A stretch of DNA of 64,000 nt from Daedaleopsis sinensis (taxonomy: Eukaryota; Basidiomycota; Agaricomycetes; Polyporales; Polyporaceae). The DNA lies in assembly GCA_033807695.1 (NCBI GenBank), contig CM066304.1, positions 3,596,001 through 3,660,000 on the forward strand, in the 5' to 3' direction. The translations under genes and the position numbers were made by a program. Below, in pieces: positions 62,612 to 64,000 of the stretch. Positions within the stretch are counted from its first letter, which is position 1, and every line of letters begins with the position of its first letter. The notes under the pieces were generated by a model that saw nothing but the letters and a program-made list of their open reading frames with translations, made no database searches and was not told the origin of the DNA.

Positions 62612-64000
62612 CAGTCTCCGCCGCGCTTCAAATCGGAAACTCTGGCTCATCCTACTCCGACCTCGACTTCACGACTCAACACGGGGCTGAACAGCTCTCG
62701 GACCGCCTGGTCCGCCCTTGCTAGCCGTCGTGCGTGATGACGCCCGGGGCCCCCATCTCTGCGCGGGTACCGGTACGTCGCAGAATCCGTCATCCCACCT
62801 CCACTTCCCGCTCTTTCGCGCACCGACGCATATCAACAGAACGCGTTGAACGATTCGCATCGCACGCGCTAGGCCTCACCCCGATCAGACGAGGTCCCGG
62901 AAATCGCTTTCGCAGCGATTTCATGCGCACCACACGGTGGCCGCCACCTCTTCCGCCACCATCCTCCTCCATCCGCTCCAACCTCGACTCTGCCACACCA
63001 TTCCGGACGACCCCCGAGTGACGACCGCCGCCGTTGCCCGTGGTCGTGCTTGACAACGGCACCCGATCTCTGCGCGGCAGGGGTGAAAACCCGCCACATC
63101 TCTCTCACTCCTCGCTAACACATATCCACAGGACGCGCTGAACGTTCCGAGTCGATCGCGCGCCGTCGCACCCCGATCCGACGCGGTCGAAAAAATCCGC
63201 TTTCAGAGCGATTTCATGGGCCCCGGAGGTCACTCCGCCCTTCCGTCCGCACGACGCCGCGCCGCGTCTCGAAACCGACACAGGGCGAGTGCGCCGGCTG
63301 TGCACGCCGCGTCCGACACGTCCGCGCGCCCGCGCCGCGACGTCTCAAACCCGGCCCTTGCGCCCTTTCAAGGCCTCGAGCCTCAAGCCTCAAGCCTCAA
63401 GCTCAAGACTCGTCCGCCCGAACTCGCGAGTCGCTACACACCGCGAGCGAGCCGCCCCGCGCACGGTGAACACGCGCCGCGGGGGCGCGGAAGAGAAGAC
63501 GGCGGTCGCTCGGGCGGGGTAGGACTGCGCCCGTCTGCACCCATGAAGCATCCCTACCCCGCCCCACCCCGCCCCGCCCCCGAACACCTCCCGGTCGGTC
63601 TCGGGCACACCCGCCGTGCATGGGACGGCTGCGACTCTGCCGGCGTACCAAACGGCGCACGCGCGCAGGAGATGCTGCGCCCAGCCGGCCGCTGTCGTCT
63701 GCGCGTCGGGAGGCCGCGAGGGCCCGGAGAGCTCCCTGCCGCCAGTCTAGAGGACGTAGGCGCGTCGCCGCCCCGTGGACGCCGCCAGCACGCCCCACCC
63801 GAGTCCCGCCGGCCCACAGGCTCGTCGCCGCCGCCGGCATCCGGGACTCGCAGCGGCACGCGCGCGCGCGCGGGTGGCGGAGCGGACGGGGACGGGGACG
63901 GGGATGGGGATGGGTGCCACGGCGCCGCCGCTGCCAGGAGCAAGTGCGCGGGCGGCCCTTAGTACTACTGTACAGTGAAGTGAGTAGCTAGACAATACAA
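62612..64000. other. Unit D interior without a recognised gene
   Basis: Identical by eye to 50872-52260: hairpin at 62900-62922 and GGGGAY microsatellite at about 63888-63915. The window ends within the unit. Confidence 0.4.

Larger units (their letters stand above)
59137..64000. repeat. Tandem array unit D (partial, runs off the window)
   Basis: Matches 47397-52260 at a constant offset of 11740 bp. I noticed no difference. The array therefore continues beyond the right edge. Confidence 0.92.

Noticed and set aside
27500..64000. Autonomous transposon or retroelement as carrier of the array
   Set aside because: I saw no reverse transcriptase, integrase, transposase, helicase or LTR pair; only small TIR elements without coding capacity.

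Overview
The window is nuclear DNA of a filamentous basidiomycete, most likely a wood-decay agaricomycete (Polyporales-like). The evidence is intron-rich genes with introns of about 50-65 nt, very small exons (11-18 nt), GC-rich coding sequence, ORFs starting at CACCATGG-type sites, and a fungal gene set. All gene models below were spliced by eye from GT..AG sites that keep the frame and the family sequence; none is confirmed by transcripts.

Left part (1-9.9 kb): the 3' part of a proteasome-chaperone WD40 gene (PAAF1/RPN14-like), then a tandem segmental duplication. Unit 1 (about 1561-6119) holds an unknown coiled-coil protein and an intact seven-exon MFS transporter. Unit 2 (about 6120-8950) holds a second coiled-coil gene, but its transporter is reduced to the first 5' codons by an internal deletion. 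Both units end in the 3' part of SGF73 (SAGA subunit with SCA7 domain), whose complete copy lies at 8736-9899 on the minus strand.

Middle part (10-27.3 kb): ordinary metabolic genes. These are a 14-exon glycogen debranching enzyme (GDB1) divergent from SGF73 over a 291-bp shared promoter, the C-terminal half of an NCS1 purine/cytosine permease (probably broken at its 5' end), a ten-exon cytochrome P450, a glycerol kinase (GUT1), and a complete ten-exon class I alpha-1,2-mannosidase (GH47).

Right part (25.4-64 kb): a large tandem array with a unit of 10.6-11.7 kb. Three full units (A-C) and part of a fourth (D) are present, and the array runs off the right edge. Each unit starts inside the GH47 gene, so only the copy at the array edge has its 3' half; the three internal copies are 3'-truncated. 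The remaining ~8 kb of each unit contains no protein I recognise. It does hold GC- and CT-rich low-complexity DNA, hairpins, a G-quadruplex-type microsatellite, an unknown five-exon gene-like model, and a series of splice-signal-bearing repeats. A ~29-bp minisatellite sits at each unit junction with 1, 11 and 7 monomers. The sequence after about 42.1 kb is almost identical to that after about 53.96 kb, which points to a very recent unequal crossover (or an assembly duplication).
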